Below are positions 17,161-24,930 of a DNA stretch of 64,000 bases, piece by piece; position 1 is the stretch's first letter, and each line of letters opens with the position of its first letter. The notes below the pieces were generated by a model. That model was not told where the DNA came from. It ran no database searches and saw only the letters and a program-made list of their open reading frames with translations. This DNA is from an uncultured Winogradskyella sp. (GTDB lineage: Bacteria; Bacteroidota; Bacteroidia; Flavobacteriales; Flavobacteriaceae): contig NZ_CANMJY010000001.1 of NCBI RefSeq assembly GCF_947498345.1, positions 124,001-188,000 of the forward strand. Reading direction: 5' to 3'. The translations under genes were made by a program, and so were the position numbers.

Positions 17161-18129
17161 TTAACAACAGCCTCCACCATCATAATGATATGTAGATTCA
17201 CTAATAAATATATCATCTCTACCTAAACTTGCTAATGCACCTGCAGTTTTATCGCAAACAGCTAATGGTTGATTCTTTAATAAGATATGGCCTTTTTTAT
17301 CGTCTAAATAATCTTCATCGCCAAAATAGATAGCAGCTTTACCAGTAAAAATACAAGGACCATCTTCTGGCATTGGGTCTTTAATAGCAGCAACTTCAAT
17401 TGATTCTATATAAATCAATTCATCTGTATTGTAGTGTTTTGGATCAAGAATTCTATAAGGTTTACGGGCTCTAATCTCAATAGTGCCAAATCCAGCATCA
17501 GTTAATGCTTTTACATATTCAGCAATAGGTAAGCTGCCGCTTAAGCAAAGTGCACGTAATCTATCATCGTTACGTAGTTCGTCGTTCATAGGTTGCTCGC
17601 AAGTAGGATCGCTCATTACCAAACGACCATGTGGTTTTAAAACACGATACATTTCTGCAATAGCTTTCTTTAAATCATCAGCTTTAAAAATATTAAACAA
17701 GCAGTTCTGGGCAGCAACATCTATGCTGCTATCTTCAACAGGAAGATTCATCGCATCCCCTTTTTTAAGCTCTACAAATTCTGATTTAAACCAATCATTT
17801 TGCGCTTCAGCTTCTTTAAAGTTTTTGCGAGATGCTTCTAACATTTCATCGACAACATCAACACCAATAACTCCACCTTTTTGTCGATTGAAATAAGAGA
17901 ATTGGAGCAATTCCATGCCGCCTCCAACACCTACATAAAGCATCTTAGGATTATTTGTCAAATCACGAGCATGCACAGTAGAACCACATCCATAGTTCAT
18001 CTCTTGCATAATTCGTGGAATCTTTAAGCCAGGTAATTCCCATATTGGATTTGTGGTGCAGCATAATCCGACATCAGGAGTTAATGCTGCTTCTTTATAT
18101 AAATCGTTTGTAGCTTCTAAATAGCTCAT
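17161..18129 (-). CDS. arsM: arsenosugar biosynthesis arsenite methyltransferase ArsM
   Basis: 322-residue SAM-dependent methyltransferase. 'YVGVGGGMELLQFSYF' near 67 is the SAM-binding glycine motif, followed by 'GVDVVDEML'. Candidate arsenic-binding cysteines are in 'VGLCC', 'NYGCGST', 'AAQNCLF' and the terminal GGGCC. It methylates arsenite, the first committed step to arsenosugars. It lies 3 bp after the nucleoside phosphorylase gene. The cluster-specific subgroup differs from resistance ArsM and is recognised by the N-terminal CC and terminal CC. Confidence 0.9.
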   Translation of the reverse strand: MSYLEATNDLYKEAALTPDVGLCCTTNPIWELPGLKIPRIMQEMNYGCGSTVHARDLTNNPKMLYVGVGGGMELLQFSYFNRQKGGVIGVDVVDEMLEASRKNFKEAEAQNDWFKSEFVELKKGDAMNLPVEDSSIDVAAQNCLFNIFKADDLKKAIAEMYRVLKPHGRLVMSDPTCEQPMNDELRNDDRLRALCLSGSLPIAEYVKALTDAGFGTIEIRARKPYRILDPKHYNTDELIYIESIEVAAIKDPMPEDGPCIFTGKAAIYFGDEDYLDDKKGHILLKNQPLAVCDKTAGALASLGRDDIFISESTYHYDGGGCC

Positions 18130-18132
18130 ATA

Positions 18133-18948
18133 TTAAAGTGTTTTAATCAATTCTTTGAATAGAGTTATCATATTAGGTTCTGCTTTTGCGGCCATTGCAA
18201 TAATTTCAGCAATGTTAACAGGCTTTAGATTATCTGGGTCGCACTCATCTGTTAAAACTGACACTGCAGCAGCTTTTAATCCTAAATGATTAGCAACTAT
18301 AATTTCTGGAACCGTACTCATACCAACGGCATCAGAGCCTATAACTTTAAGCATTCTATATTCTGCTCTGGTTTCTAACTGAGGCCCAACAACTGAAGCA
18401 TAAACACCTTTATGTAAGGTAATGTTGTTTGCTTTGGCAATAGTTTCAAATTTCGAATTAATCTCTAAATCATAAGGGGCGCTCATATCTGCAAAGCGTT
18501 CTCCTAATTCTGATACACCTTTAAAAGCTAATGGAGAACTTCCTTGAAGATTGATGTGATCGTCAATAAGCATTAATTCTCCTTTTTTAAAGTTTAAATT
18601 AATTGCACCAGCTGCATTAGAGACTAATAAGGTTTTAATCCCGAGTCTTTCCATAATTCGTACAGGAAACGTTACATCTTGAAGCGTATACCCTTCGTAT
18701 ACATGAAAACGCCCTTGCATAACAACAACTTTTTTTCCTCCTAAATTTCCGTAAATCAATTTGCCTTTATGAAACTCCACAGTTGCAGTAGGGAAGTTGG
18801 GTATATGATTATAGCTAGCTTCAGCTAAAATTTCAATTTCATTGATTAGTTGCCCTAATCCTGTGCCTAAGATGATACCAACTTCAGGCTTATCAAAACC
18901 CTTTGCTTGTAAATATTCTGTGCTTTCAGTTATAAATTTAATCATCAA
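18133..18948 (-). CDS. purine-nucleoside phosphorylase of the arsenosugar cluster
   Basis: 271-residue PNP/MTAP-family enzyme: 'GIILGTGLGQL' phosphate loop near 24, 'HKGKLIYG' near 60, 'LLVSNAAGAIN' near 111, 'VGPQLETRAEYRML' near 186 (base-binding Glu) and 'LTDECDPDNL' near 236. In this context the likely substrate is 5'-deoxy-5'-dimethylarsinoyl-adenosine or a related nucleoside, releasing adenine and an arsenylated ribose phosphate. That role is inferred from the cluster. It lies directly between the T9SS protein and arsM. Confidence 0.85.
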   Translation of the reverse strand: MMIKFITESTEYLQAKGFDKPEVGIILGTGLGQLINEIEILAEASYNHIPNFPTATVEFHKGKLIYGNLGGKKVVVMQGRFHVYEGYTLQDVTFPVRIMERLGIKTLLVSNAAGAINLNFKKGELMLIDDHINLQGSSPLAFKGVSELGERFADMSAPYDLEINSKFETIAKANNITLHKGVYASVVGPQLETRAEYRMLKVIGSDAVGMSTVPEIIVANHLGLKAAAVSVLTDECDPDNLKPVNIAEIIAMAAKAEPNMITLFKELIKTL

Positions 18949-19668
18949 TTATTGTTTAACCAGCCGTTTTGTAATGGTTTGGTTATCGGCTGTTATTTGC
19001 ACCAAATATACACCAGTTTTTAATGAAGATAAACTAATATTTTGATTCCTTACACCTTCGTTTTTTAAAAATAAAACTTCTTTACCTAAAACATCAAAAA
19101 CTTTAATATTCATGTTTAACAGGTTGTTGTTTGCCATAATAAGATTTTCTTTAGCTGGGTTTGGGTAAAACCTTACTGAGGTTTCCAGGTTGTTTTCGTC
19201 AATACTTAAGCTTGAGCAATCTACACCAGTATTTGAGCCTAAAGCTACATGTCCCCATCTTTCGTTAATTGAAATACATTGTATAACAATAAAATCAAAG
19301 TCATCAAGTTCGGTATTTGATGGGATAGAGAATGTCATCATACCTGTTATAGGTGATGTACCTGGTCCGCCAAAGCCACCAGCATCATTTTCTAATTGAC
19401 CAGATATTTGTATGGCATCAGATCCGGCTGCTACGATGTCGTCAGTCTTTGAAAGGTACACTCTTAAGTCGGCACCTTGTACTGTTGCAAAATTGGGCTC
19501 AAAAACCACATCTTTATCACCAGAAGTCGTAAATGTGATTTTTGCATCTCCACTAATACTGTATTGAGGATCACTTTGTATAAATGAACCCGAACGTTCA
19601 CATTGAGAATTAATAAATTGGTTTGTTGTAGCAATTAGTATTGTTACTAAAAGTAGTTTTCTTTTCAT
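18949..19668 (-). CDS. secreted DM13-domain protein with T9SS type A sorting signal
   Basis: 239 residues: a signal peptide (to about 21), a DM13-like domain at about 30-145 ('ADLRVYLSKTDDI', and 'FIVIQCISINERWGHVAL' with its single conserved Cys), and a C-terminal type IX sorting domain ('FYPNPAKENL', 'VFDVLGKEV', 'GVYLVQI', ending KRLVKQ). DM13 has been proposed to be an electron-transfer domain. It would be exported and anchored or released at the cell surface. Its stop abuts the next start, so it is part of the arsenosugar operon, where a secreted protein is unexpected. Confidence 0.8.
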   Translation of the reverse strand: MKRKLLLVTILIATTNQFINSQCERSGSFIQSDPQYSISGDAKITFTTSGDKDVVFEPNFATVQGADLRVYLSKTDDIVAAGSDAIQISGQLENDAGGFGGPGTSPITGMMTFSIPSNTELDDFDFIVIQCISINERWGHVALGSNTGVDCSSLSIDENNLETSVRFYPNPAKENLIMANNNLLNMNIKVFDVLGKEVLFLKNEGVRNQNISLSSLKTGVYLVQITADNQTITKRLVKQ

Positions 19669-19681
19669 AATAATGCATTTT

Positions 19682-20281
19682 TTAGAAATATTTCTTGAAA
19701 ACCTTGTATGGTTTTAGGTCTTCAATGGTATCTATGTCGTTAAGCATTTCTAAAACATACACACTATTGTGAATTAATTTTGATAGAGTTTGTTCGTATA
19801 CGGTTTCTGTTCCCCAATTTTCAATATTAAAAACGGTTGGATAAAGCGTTTTCATTCCTAAAAGATAATAGCCGCCATCTTCCGCTGGTCCTATAGCAAT
19901 GTCATTATTATCTAAGGCTTTAAAAGCATTTTCGATTATAGTTTCATTTAGATCTAATAAATCGCTTCCTATAATGACAACTTTTTCGTAGCCCTTTTTG
20001 AATAATGCTTCAAAAGCATTTTTCATGCGTTCGCCAAGGTCATTACCATGTTGAAGTTTTTTATTGAAGTGTAAATCATTCCAAGAATCATTTTTGGTAA
20101 TGTTTTCAGAGTAGAAAACATAAGGGTCGCAATTCACTTTTTGGGCAATTGATGCTGTGTGATTTATAAGATACTTATACACTTCTAAGGCATTGACATC
20201 TCCAATAACTCTAGCTAAACGCGTTTTGCATTTGCCCAGTTCGGGATTCCTTGCAAAAACAATTAAAGCCTTCTTAGTCAT
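19682..20281 (-). CDS. arsenosugar-type glycosyltransferase, TIGR04282/DUF2064-like
   Basis: 199-residue nucleotidyl/glycosyltransferase-fold protein: 'LIVFARNPELGKCKTRLA' at the N-terminus, 'VVIIGSDLLDL' near 105 and 'GPAEDGGYYLLGM' near 132. This is the DUF2064 group that accompanies ArsM/ArsS. It probably activates or transfers a sugar in arsenosugar assembly. Its start overlaps the rhodanese stop by 8 bp. The exact donor is unknown. Confidence 0.85.
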   Translation of the reverse strand: MTKKALIVFARNPELGKCKTRLARVIGDVNALEVYKYLINHTASIAQKVNCDPYVFYSENITKNDSWNDLHFNKKLQHGNDLGERMKNAFEALFKKGYEKVVIIGSDLLDLNETIIENAFKALDNNDIAIGPAEDGGYYLLGMKTLYPTVFNIENWGTETVYEQTLSKLIHNSVYVLEMLNDIDTIEDLKPYKVFKKYF

Positions 20282-20786
20282 TCTCTTTTTTGTCTTTAGA
20301 ATATACCTTATTCCCTTTAACTAACCACTTAGACCATGCCTTAGAAAACGCATGGATATCTGCCGTTTCCCCCTTTTCATTGTAAACTTTATAGTCATTA
20401 TTTTTCCATTCAAAAATACCGCCAAATAGATTAAAAACATTAGTATAGCCTTCTTCTTTAAGCTGTTCAGCGATATCTTCTGATCGGATGCCTAATGAGC
20501 AGTACACAACTATTTTTAAAGATTTATCTTTGATTTTTTTCGTAACTAAACTAATGTCAAAGTTGTCATAACCAATATGTATGGCATCTTTTAAGTGACT
20601 GGTTTTATATTCTAAATCCTCTCTGGCATCTAATAGAATAGCCTTTGTTTTTGGCATTGCCAATTCGTGTACCGAAATGTATGGAATACTTTCAGAATTA
20701 TATTTTTTCAGTAATTCTGAAAGTGTTTCTTGTGCGAATCCAAACGCAGTAAAAAACAATAATGTGTATAAAACTTTGTATTTCAT
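20274..20786 (-). CDS. exported rhodanese-like protein
   Basis: 170 residues with a signal peptide (MKYKVLYTLLFFTAFGFAQ) and one rhodanese domain at about 40-130. The active-site loop is 'VVYCSLGIRSEDIA' with Cys near 93; the 'ILLDAREDLEY' start motif is present. It may carry persulfide or transfer sulfur in the periplasm. It lies in the arsenosugar operon between arsS and the DUF2064 gene. The sulfur could serve thio-arsenic chemistry, but that is speculation. Confidence 0.8.
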   Translation of the reverse strand: MKYKVLYTLLFFTAFGFAQETLSELLKKYNSESIPYISVHELAMPKTKAILLDAREDLEYKTSHLKDAIHIGYDNFDISLVTKKIKDKSLKIVVYCSLGIRSEDIAEQLKEEGYTNVFNLFGGIFEWKNNDYKVYNEKGETADIHAFSKAWSKWLVKGNKVYSKDKKEND

Positions 20787-20821
20787 ATCTTAGTAAGATT
20801 ACTGTGTTCGTGGGTACTGGA

Positions 20822-21877
20822 TTAAGCGACAACACCTTGACAACTACTTCCTGCACCTGCAGTGCAGCCATAACAATGTTGTGAGATTACAATGTTTCTA
20901 CCCTCAAGTAGTTCTTCATTATATTCTGAAATGTGCTTTATTTTACTGTTTACGGGCAATTCTAACATCTGATTAAAATCACAGTCAAATAAGTAGCCAT
21001 CCCAACTTACGGAAAGCGTATTTGTACACATTACATTAGCAACAGCAGCTGGGTTATAAGCCTCGACTAACTGATACATGTAATCTTCATAATTTTCTGA
21101 GGCAATCAAATAATCTAAGAATCTACTAATAGGTAAATTGGTAATTGCAAATAGATTATGAAATTGAATGCCGAAATCTTCCATCAAAGCTTTCTTGAAG
21201 TCTTTTTCCATAGACATTTGATCTCCTGGTAAAAATGCACCAGAAGGATTATAGACCAAATCTAGTCTTAGATCACTATCTGGCATACCATAGCCTATGG
21301 CATTTAACTCTTGAAGTGCCTTGATAGATTTGTCGAAAACACCATCACCACGTTGTTTATCTGTTTTCCCACGTGTCCAGTGAGGCATAGAGCTTACTAC
21401 ATGGACATTGTGCTTTTTAAAGAATTCTGGTAAGTCGTAATATTTTTTATTTGCACGTATAATAGTAAGGTTTGAGCGTACTATAAAATCTTTAATACCA
21501 GCTTTAGCAGCTTCTTCAACAAACCATCTAAAGTCTGGGTTCATCTCTGGTGCACCACCTGTTAAATCCAGAGTATGTGCTCCCGTATTTTTTATGACTT
21601 CGAGACATTGTCGCATGGTTTCTCTAGTCATAATCTCCTTTCGGTCAGGACCTGCATCTACATGGCAATGATCACAAACTTGATTGCACATGTAACCTAC
21701 ATTGATTTGAAGTATTTCAAGTTTTTTGGCTTTTAATGGAAACTGATTGGTTTCAGCAATTTTGTTTTTAAACGTAGGGAGCTCACCATTCTGAAAAATA
21801 CCATTAGATAAAATTTCGAGTTGCCTATTACTATTTGCTAAATCGCTATCGCGTTTTTTTAAAGATTTTGTAGCCAT
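20822..21877 (-). CDS. arsS: arsenosugar biosynthesis radical SAM protein ArsS
   Basis: 351 residues. The radical SAM 4Fe-4S motif is 'CNQVCDHCHVDAG' near 59, followed by 'LTGGAPEMNP' near 100. The C-terminal Cys-rich region 'CYGCTAGAGSSC' marks the ArsS group. ArsS uses SAM to attach a 5'-deoxyadenosyl group to methylated arsenite. Some homologues carry selenocysteine in the C-terminal motif; here every such codon is TGT or TGC. It is preceded by a tail-anchored unknown and followed by the rhodanese. Confidence 0.93.
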   Translation of the reverse strand: MATKSLKKRDSDLANSNRQLEILSNGIFQNGELPTFKNKIAETNQFPLKAKKLEILQINVGYMCNQVCDHCHVDAGPDRKEIMTRETMRQCLEVIKNTGAHTLDLTGGAPEMNPDFRWFVEEAAKAGIKDFIVRSNLTIIRANKKYYDLPEFFKKHNVHVVSSMPHWTRGKTDKQRGDGVFDKSIKALQELNAIGYGMPDSDLRLDLVYNPSGAFLPGDQMSMEKDFKKALMEDFGIQFHNLFAITNLPISRFLDYLIASENYEDYMYQLVEAYNPAAVANVMCTNTLSVSWDGYLFDCDFNQMLELPVNSKIKHISEYNEELLEGRNIVISQHCYGCTAGAGSSCQGVVA

Positions 21878-21884
21878 TATTTTA

Positions 21885-22592
21885 TTAAGATAATCTCATT
21901 ATTAATCGTATCACTGCAAACAAAGCCAAAATAACTCCGATAATCACCGAAATTGTCATAGAAGATTTAGCTTTTGATAGGTGTACATTTAAAGATTCTG
22001 ATTGTGATTTTTCTAAACTGATATTGTTAAAACTCTCTGTAATAGAACTAATGAGTATATTCTTTACATCTTTAGACATGCGTTTTTCACGTAAAATCTG
22101 ACATATTTCAATGGAATCAGTAGTTAGCTTTTCTTTAAAAACCCGAATGGATTCATTCTTTTTTGTAAAGAGTACCTTGTTAACATAATTAATTATGTCT
22201 TCATCTATTTCATTGGTTAATTTCACCAATTCTTCAGTGTCTTTGGTGTTATTAAACTTTAACTTCAAGTTTTCACTTTGCTGAATAGTTTTCTCTATAT
22301 GAGGTTTTAAAAAATCATAAATTTTATGTTCAGTTTCCTCATTGCAAAGCCACTCAGATCTGATAATACTTATTAGGCCTGATTTATTTTTAGCATTAAT
22401 CTGGGCATTATATATGCTTGTGAAACTATTGTAAAATTTAGGGCTTAGCCAATCAATAAATGCACTGTCAAAATCTGATTTCTTAGGGAGTTTTGTAAAT
22501 GTATTTATCTTCTGATTGGTTATCAGATTATTTAAACTTTCGTTTTCCGCGAGGATATTTTCAAATTGTTGTTCTGACATTTGCTTAACCAT
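21885..22592 (-). CDS. unknown helical protein with C-terminal membrane anchor
   Basis: 235 residues, predicted almost wholly alpha-helical, Lys/Glu/Asn/Ser-rich, with no signal peptide. A single hydrophobic segment at about 212-230 ('ISVIIGVILALFAVIRLIM') would anchor it to the inner membrane with the bulk in the cytoplasm. No family recognised. The ORF overlaps the peroxidase-like gene end by 8 bp; the internal Met5 is an alternative start. It sits between two arsenosugar genes, so a cluster role is possible but untested. Confidence 0.7.
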   Translation of the reverse strand: MVKQMSEQQFENILAENESLNNLITNQKINTFTKLPKKSDFDSAFIDWLSPKFYNSFTSIYNAQINAKNKSGLISIIRSEWLCNEETEHKIYDFLKPHIEKTIQQSENLKLKFNNTKDTEELVKLTNEIDEDIINYVNKVLFTKKNESIRVFKEKLTTDSIEICQILREKRMSKDVKNILISSITESFNNISLEKSQSESLNVHLSKAKSSMTISVIIGVILALFAVIRLIMRLS

Positions 22593-22920
22593 CTAATTTA
22601 TTAACCTTATTCATCATTTGTACACCATGTACCAAAGTAGCGCCACTTTTTATAGCTGCACCAACATGTATGGCTTCCATCATTTCTTCTTTGGTTACAC
22701 CACGTTGAAGACCATCTTTAGTATAGGCATCGATACAATAAGGACATTGTTCGGTGTGGGCAACGGCTAATGCAATTAAAGATTTTTCGCGAGCAGATAA
22801 TGCTCCTTCTTCAAAAACTTTTCCATAATATTCAAAGAATTTATTCCCTAATTCCTCACTCCATTCTGTTATTTTTCCAAACTTTCTTAAGTCAGCCGGA
22901 TCGTAATATGTTTTTGACAT
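22585..22920 (-). CDS. arsenosugar-associated peroxidase-like (carboxymuconolactone decarboxylase family) protein
   Basis: 111 residues from the ATG at 22920 (MSKTYYDPADL); the ORF-track extension of 12 residues lacks family similarity. The AhpD/CMD core has 'EKSLIALAVAHTEQCPYCIDAYTKDGLQRG' with the redox pair CxxC (CPYC) near 60 and 'EAIHVGAAIKSGATLVHG' after it. This subgroup is known to travel with the Cys-rich radical SAM protein ArsS. It is the first gene of the arsenosugar operon. Likely a thiol peroxidase or disulphide oxidoreductase; substrate unknown. Confidence 0.88.
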   Translation of the reverse strand: MSKTYYDPADLRKFGKITEWSEELGNKFFEYYGKVFEEGALSAREKSLIALAVAHTEQCPYCIDAYTKDGLQRGVTKEEMMEAIHVGAAIKSGATLVHGVQMMNKVNKLDG

Positions 22921-22952
22921 TTTTTTAGTTTCTAAATTTTTAATACGAAAAA

Positions 22953-22970
22953 TCAAGATAAGACTTTTTG
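22953..22970 (-). promoter_or_regulatory. predicted arsenosugar operon promoter with CAAAAAGTCTTA box
   Basis: On the minus strand CAAAAAGTCT is followed by TATCTTGA, a near-match to the -7 consensus, 32 nt before the ATG at 22920. The same 12 bases appear at the divergent promoter (23019-23030), pointing the other way. Confidence 0.5.
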
Positions 22971-23018
22971 TCGAAGTTAATTCTTAAAGATTACAGAAAA
23001 ACTGAATTTTTTTTCACG

Positions 23019-23036
23019 CAAAAAGTCTTACATTTA
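23019..23036 (+). promoter_or_regulatory. predicted xdhC-like promoter with CAAAAAGTCTTA box
   Basis: CAAAAAGTCT is followed by TACATTTA, a one-mismatch -7 element, 20 nt before the ATG at 23057. With 22959-22970 it forms a perfect 12-bp inverted repeat 48 bp apart, so both divergent operons may respond to one regulator. Confidence 0.5.
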
Positions 23037-23056
23037 AATGCACTTTTTTAATCAGT

Positions 23057-23848
23057 ATGAAAAACTGGGTAGAACTTTTATCAGAATTTAAAGAGAAGCG
23101 ACAACCCATTGCTTTGGTTACTGTTACTAAATGTCATGGTTCTACACCTTGTGTAGTATCTTCTCGTATGATTGTGACAGAAAGTAAATCTATTTATGGT
23201 ACTATTGGAGGTGGGAAATTAGAGTATAAAGCCATTGACGAAGCAATTATAGCTTTAAAAGAAAACAGAATTATTGAATCATCTTATACTTTAGGGCCAG
23301 ATTTTGCACAATGTTGCGGTGGAAAAGTTGAATTTATTATAGAACCTATGAACCAATCACCTGAATTATTTTTGTTTGGAGCTGGACATATCGGAACCGA
23401 GATTGCTAAACTTTTAATAGATACACCTTTTAAAGTAAAACTCATAGATTCCAGACCTAATTGGTTTACTAAATTTGATATCCATGAAAGTATAGAACAA
23501 TGTCAGGTAAAAGAAAATGATTTTAAAACCTTTAAGGATGCTGTAAGTTGGGGAAAGAATTGTTACGTTTTGGTGTTAACACATAATCATGCTATTGATT
23601 TTGATATTATAGCGATGGCTTTAGAAAATGAAACTAAATATTTAGGATTGATTGGGAGTAAAACCAAAAAAGTACGTTTCAACAATATGCTCATTAAGGA
23701 AATGAATATAAAAGATGGGATAAAAAATGTTGTTTGCCCAATAGGATTACCCATAGGTGGTGATACACCGAAAGAAATTGCCATTAGTGTTGTTGCTCAA
23801 TTACTTCAAGTGCATTACCAAAGAGTAACACAGGAAATGTCACACTGA
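23057..23848 (+). CDS. XdhC/CoxI family protein
   Basis: 263 residues. The N-terminal XdhC domain has 'VTVTKCHGSTPCVVSSRMIV' and 'GTIGGGKLEY'. The C-terminal Rossmann domain starts 'LFLFGAGHIGTEIAKLL' near 111 and contains 'LIGSKTKK'. XdhC proteins sulfurate and insert molybdenum cofactor into xanthine dehydrogenase-type enzymes. No molybdenum hydroxylase is in the window. It is divergent from the arsenosugar operon and first in a three-gene unit. Its last codons and stop lie in a palindromic repeat (23838-23864). Confidence 0.88.
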   Translation: MKNWVELLSEFKEKRQPIALVTVTKCHGSTPCVVSSRMIVTESKSIYGTIGGGKLEYKAIDEAIIALKENRIIESSYTLGPDFAQCCGGKVEFIIEPMNQSPELFLFGAGHIGTEIAKLLIDTPFKVKLIDSRPNWFTKFDIHESIEQCQVKENDFKTFKDAVSWGKNCYVLVLTHNHAIDFDIIAMALENETKYLGLIGSKTKKVRFNNMLIKEMNIKDGIKNVVCPIGLPIGGDTPKEIAISVVAQLLQVHYQRVTQEMSH

Positions 23849-23864
23849 GCGTAGCCGAAGTGTG
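23838..23864. repeat. REP-like palindrome containing the XdhC stop codon
   Basis: TGTCACACTGAGCGTAGCCGAAGTGTG has CACACT/AGTGTG arms. The sequence TGTCA...CTGAGCG...CGAAG is like the longer element at 49674-49764. The XdhC ORF ends on its TGA. Confidence 0.55.
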
Positions 23865-23883
23865 TTTTGAAAGATGAAATATA

Positions 23884-24930
23884 ATGAACCATAAAGAGAT
23901 TCCCGTTTTCTCAGGTAGTAACATGAAGAATAATAAACATATTATTGATAGACTTACTGCGCTTTGGGCTTTAAATGAATCTGGTCTTGGCGGATTTTTG
24001 CATGTATTTAATACACCTTTTACAGGACTGGTTGTAGGAGGTATAGCCATCTTATTAATTAGCTTGATTGCCTATTATGCAGAGCATAAATGGCAGGCGA
24101 TCCTCAAAGCTTTGGTTGTGGTACTCATTATAAAAATGGCTGTAAGTCCATATTCGCCTTTTGGTGCTTATGTGGCTGTTAGTTTTCAAGCAATCTTTGG
24201 AGCATTATTATTATCAAAGTTTTCTTGGAAAAGTGCAACTGTTATTGTTTTGGGAATAGTAACATTTTTAGAATCTGCACTGCAAAAGTTGTTGATATTA
24301 ACTATTGTTTATGGAACTGAGTTATGGGAGGCAATTAACTTATATGGTCTTTGGGTTCAGAAAAAATTGAATTTTATTTCAGAAACATCAACAGCTACAT
24401 TTTTAATTTGCCTTTACTTAATTGTTTATGGTGTTTGTGGCTTGCTTGTTGGTATTTTCATTAAAGAGATTATTAAAATTATTTCTGAAAAACAGGAAGC
24501 GGATTTTTACCTTGAGAGTGTCGTAGATACTTCTGAAAGTGGCAAGAAGAAAATGGGTTTCAAAACCAAAGTGATTTGGATGTGGTTGATTACTATTGCG
24601 ATAATCGTTTTGGCATTTTCATTTTTTGGAGGACATCTATTCGAATGGCAAAAAGGGATTTATATCTTGTTAAGAAGCTTTTTAATCCTGATGCTTTGGT
24701 ATTTAATATTAGGGCCTTTTATATTGAAGTTGATGCGGAATTATTTAAGTAAAAAAGAATCGCAATACAAAGCCGATATCTCAAGTACTATGGGTTTGTT
24801 TCCGTATTTTAGGAAGATTCTATCTTATACATGGAAAAAAACAAAGCATCTAAAAGGGTATAAAAGGTTTAAGTATTTTATGGCAAATAGTATTTCTAAT
24901 TGTATTCATTTTAAAGTGCATTCAAAGTGA
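23884..24930 (+). CDS. polytopic membrane protein of unknown function in the XdhC/NTPase unit
   Basis: 348 residues with about seven membrane helices between 40 and 290. The segment 'SPYSPFGAYVAVSFQAIFGALLL' (about 90-112) resembles the Pro/Gly-rich loops of small-molecule uptake components, but no family is recognised. A second possible start is Met14. Its stop overlaps the GTG start of the NTPase gene (GTGA), so both are translationally coupled. Because of its partners, it may transport a metal, cofactor or nucleobase; this is inference. Confidence 0.75.
   Translation: MNHKEIPVFSGSNMKNNKHIIDRLTALWALNESGLGGFLHVFNTPFTGLVVGGIAILLISLIAYYAEHKWQAILKALVVVLIIKMAVSPYSPFGAYVAVSFQAIFGALLLSKFSWKSATVIVLGIVTFLESALQKLLILTIVYGTELWEAINLYGLWVQKKLNFISETSTATFLICLYLIVYGVCGLLVGIFIKEIIKIISEKQEADFYLESVVDTSESGKKKMGFKTKVIWMWLITIAIIVLAFSFFGGHLFEWQKGIYILLRSFLILMLWYLILGPFILKLMRNYLSKKESQYKADISSTMGLFPYFRKILSYTWKKTKHLKGYKRFKYFMANSISNCIHFKVHSK

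Noticed and set aside
17483-17896. 137-residue plus-strand ORF
   Set aside because: Antisense to arsM and without a recognised domain.
20822-20880. Possible selenocysteine site in ArsS
   Set aside because: The C-terminal motif is read with TGT and TGC codons and the stop is TAA, so there is no in-frame TGA to recode.
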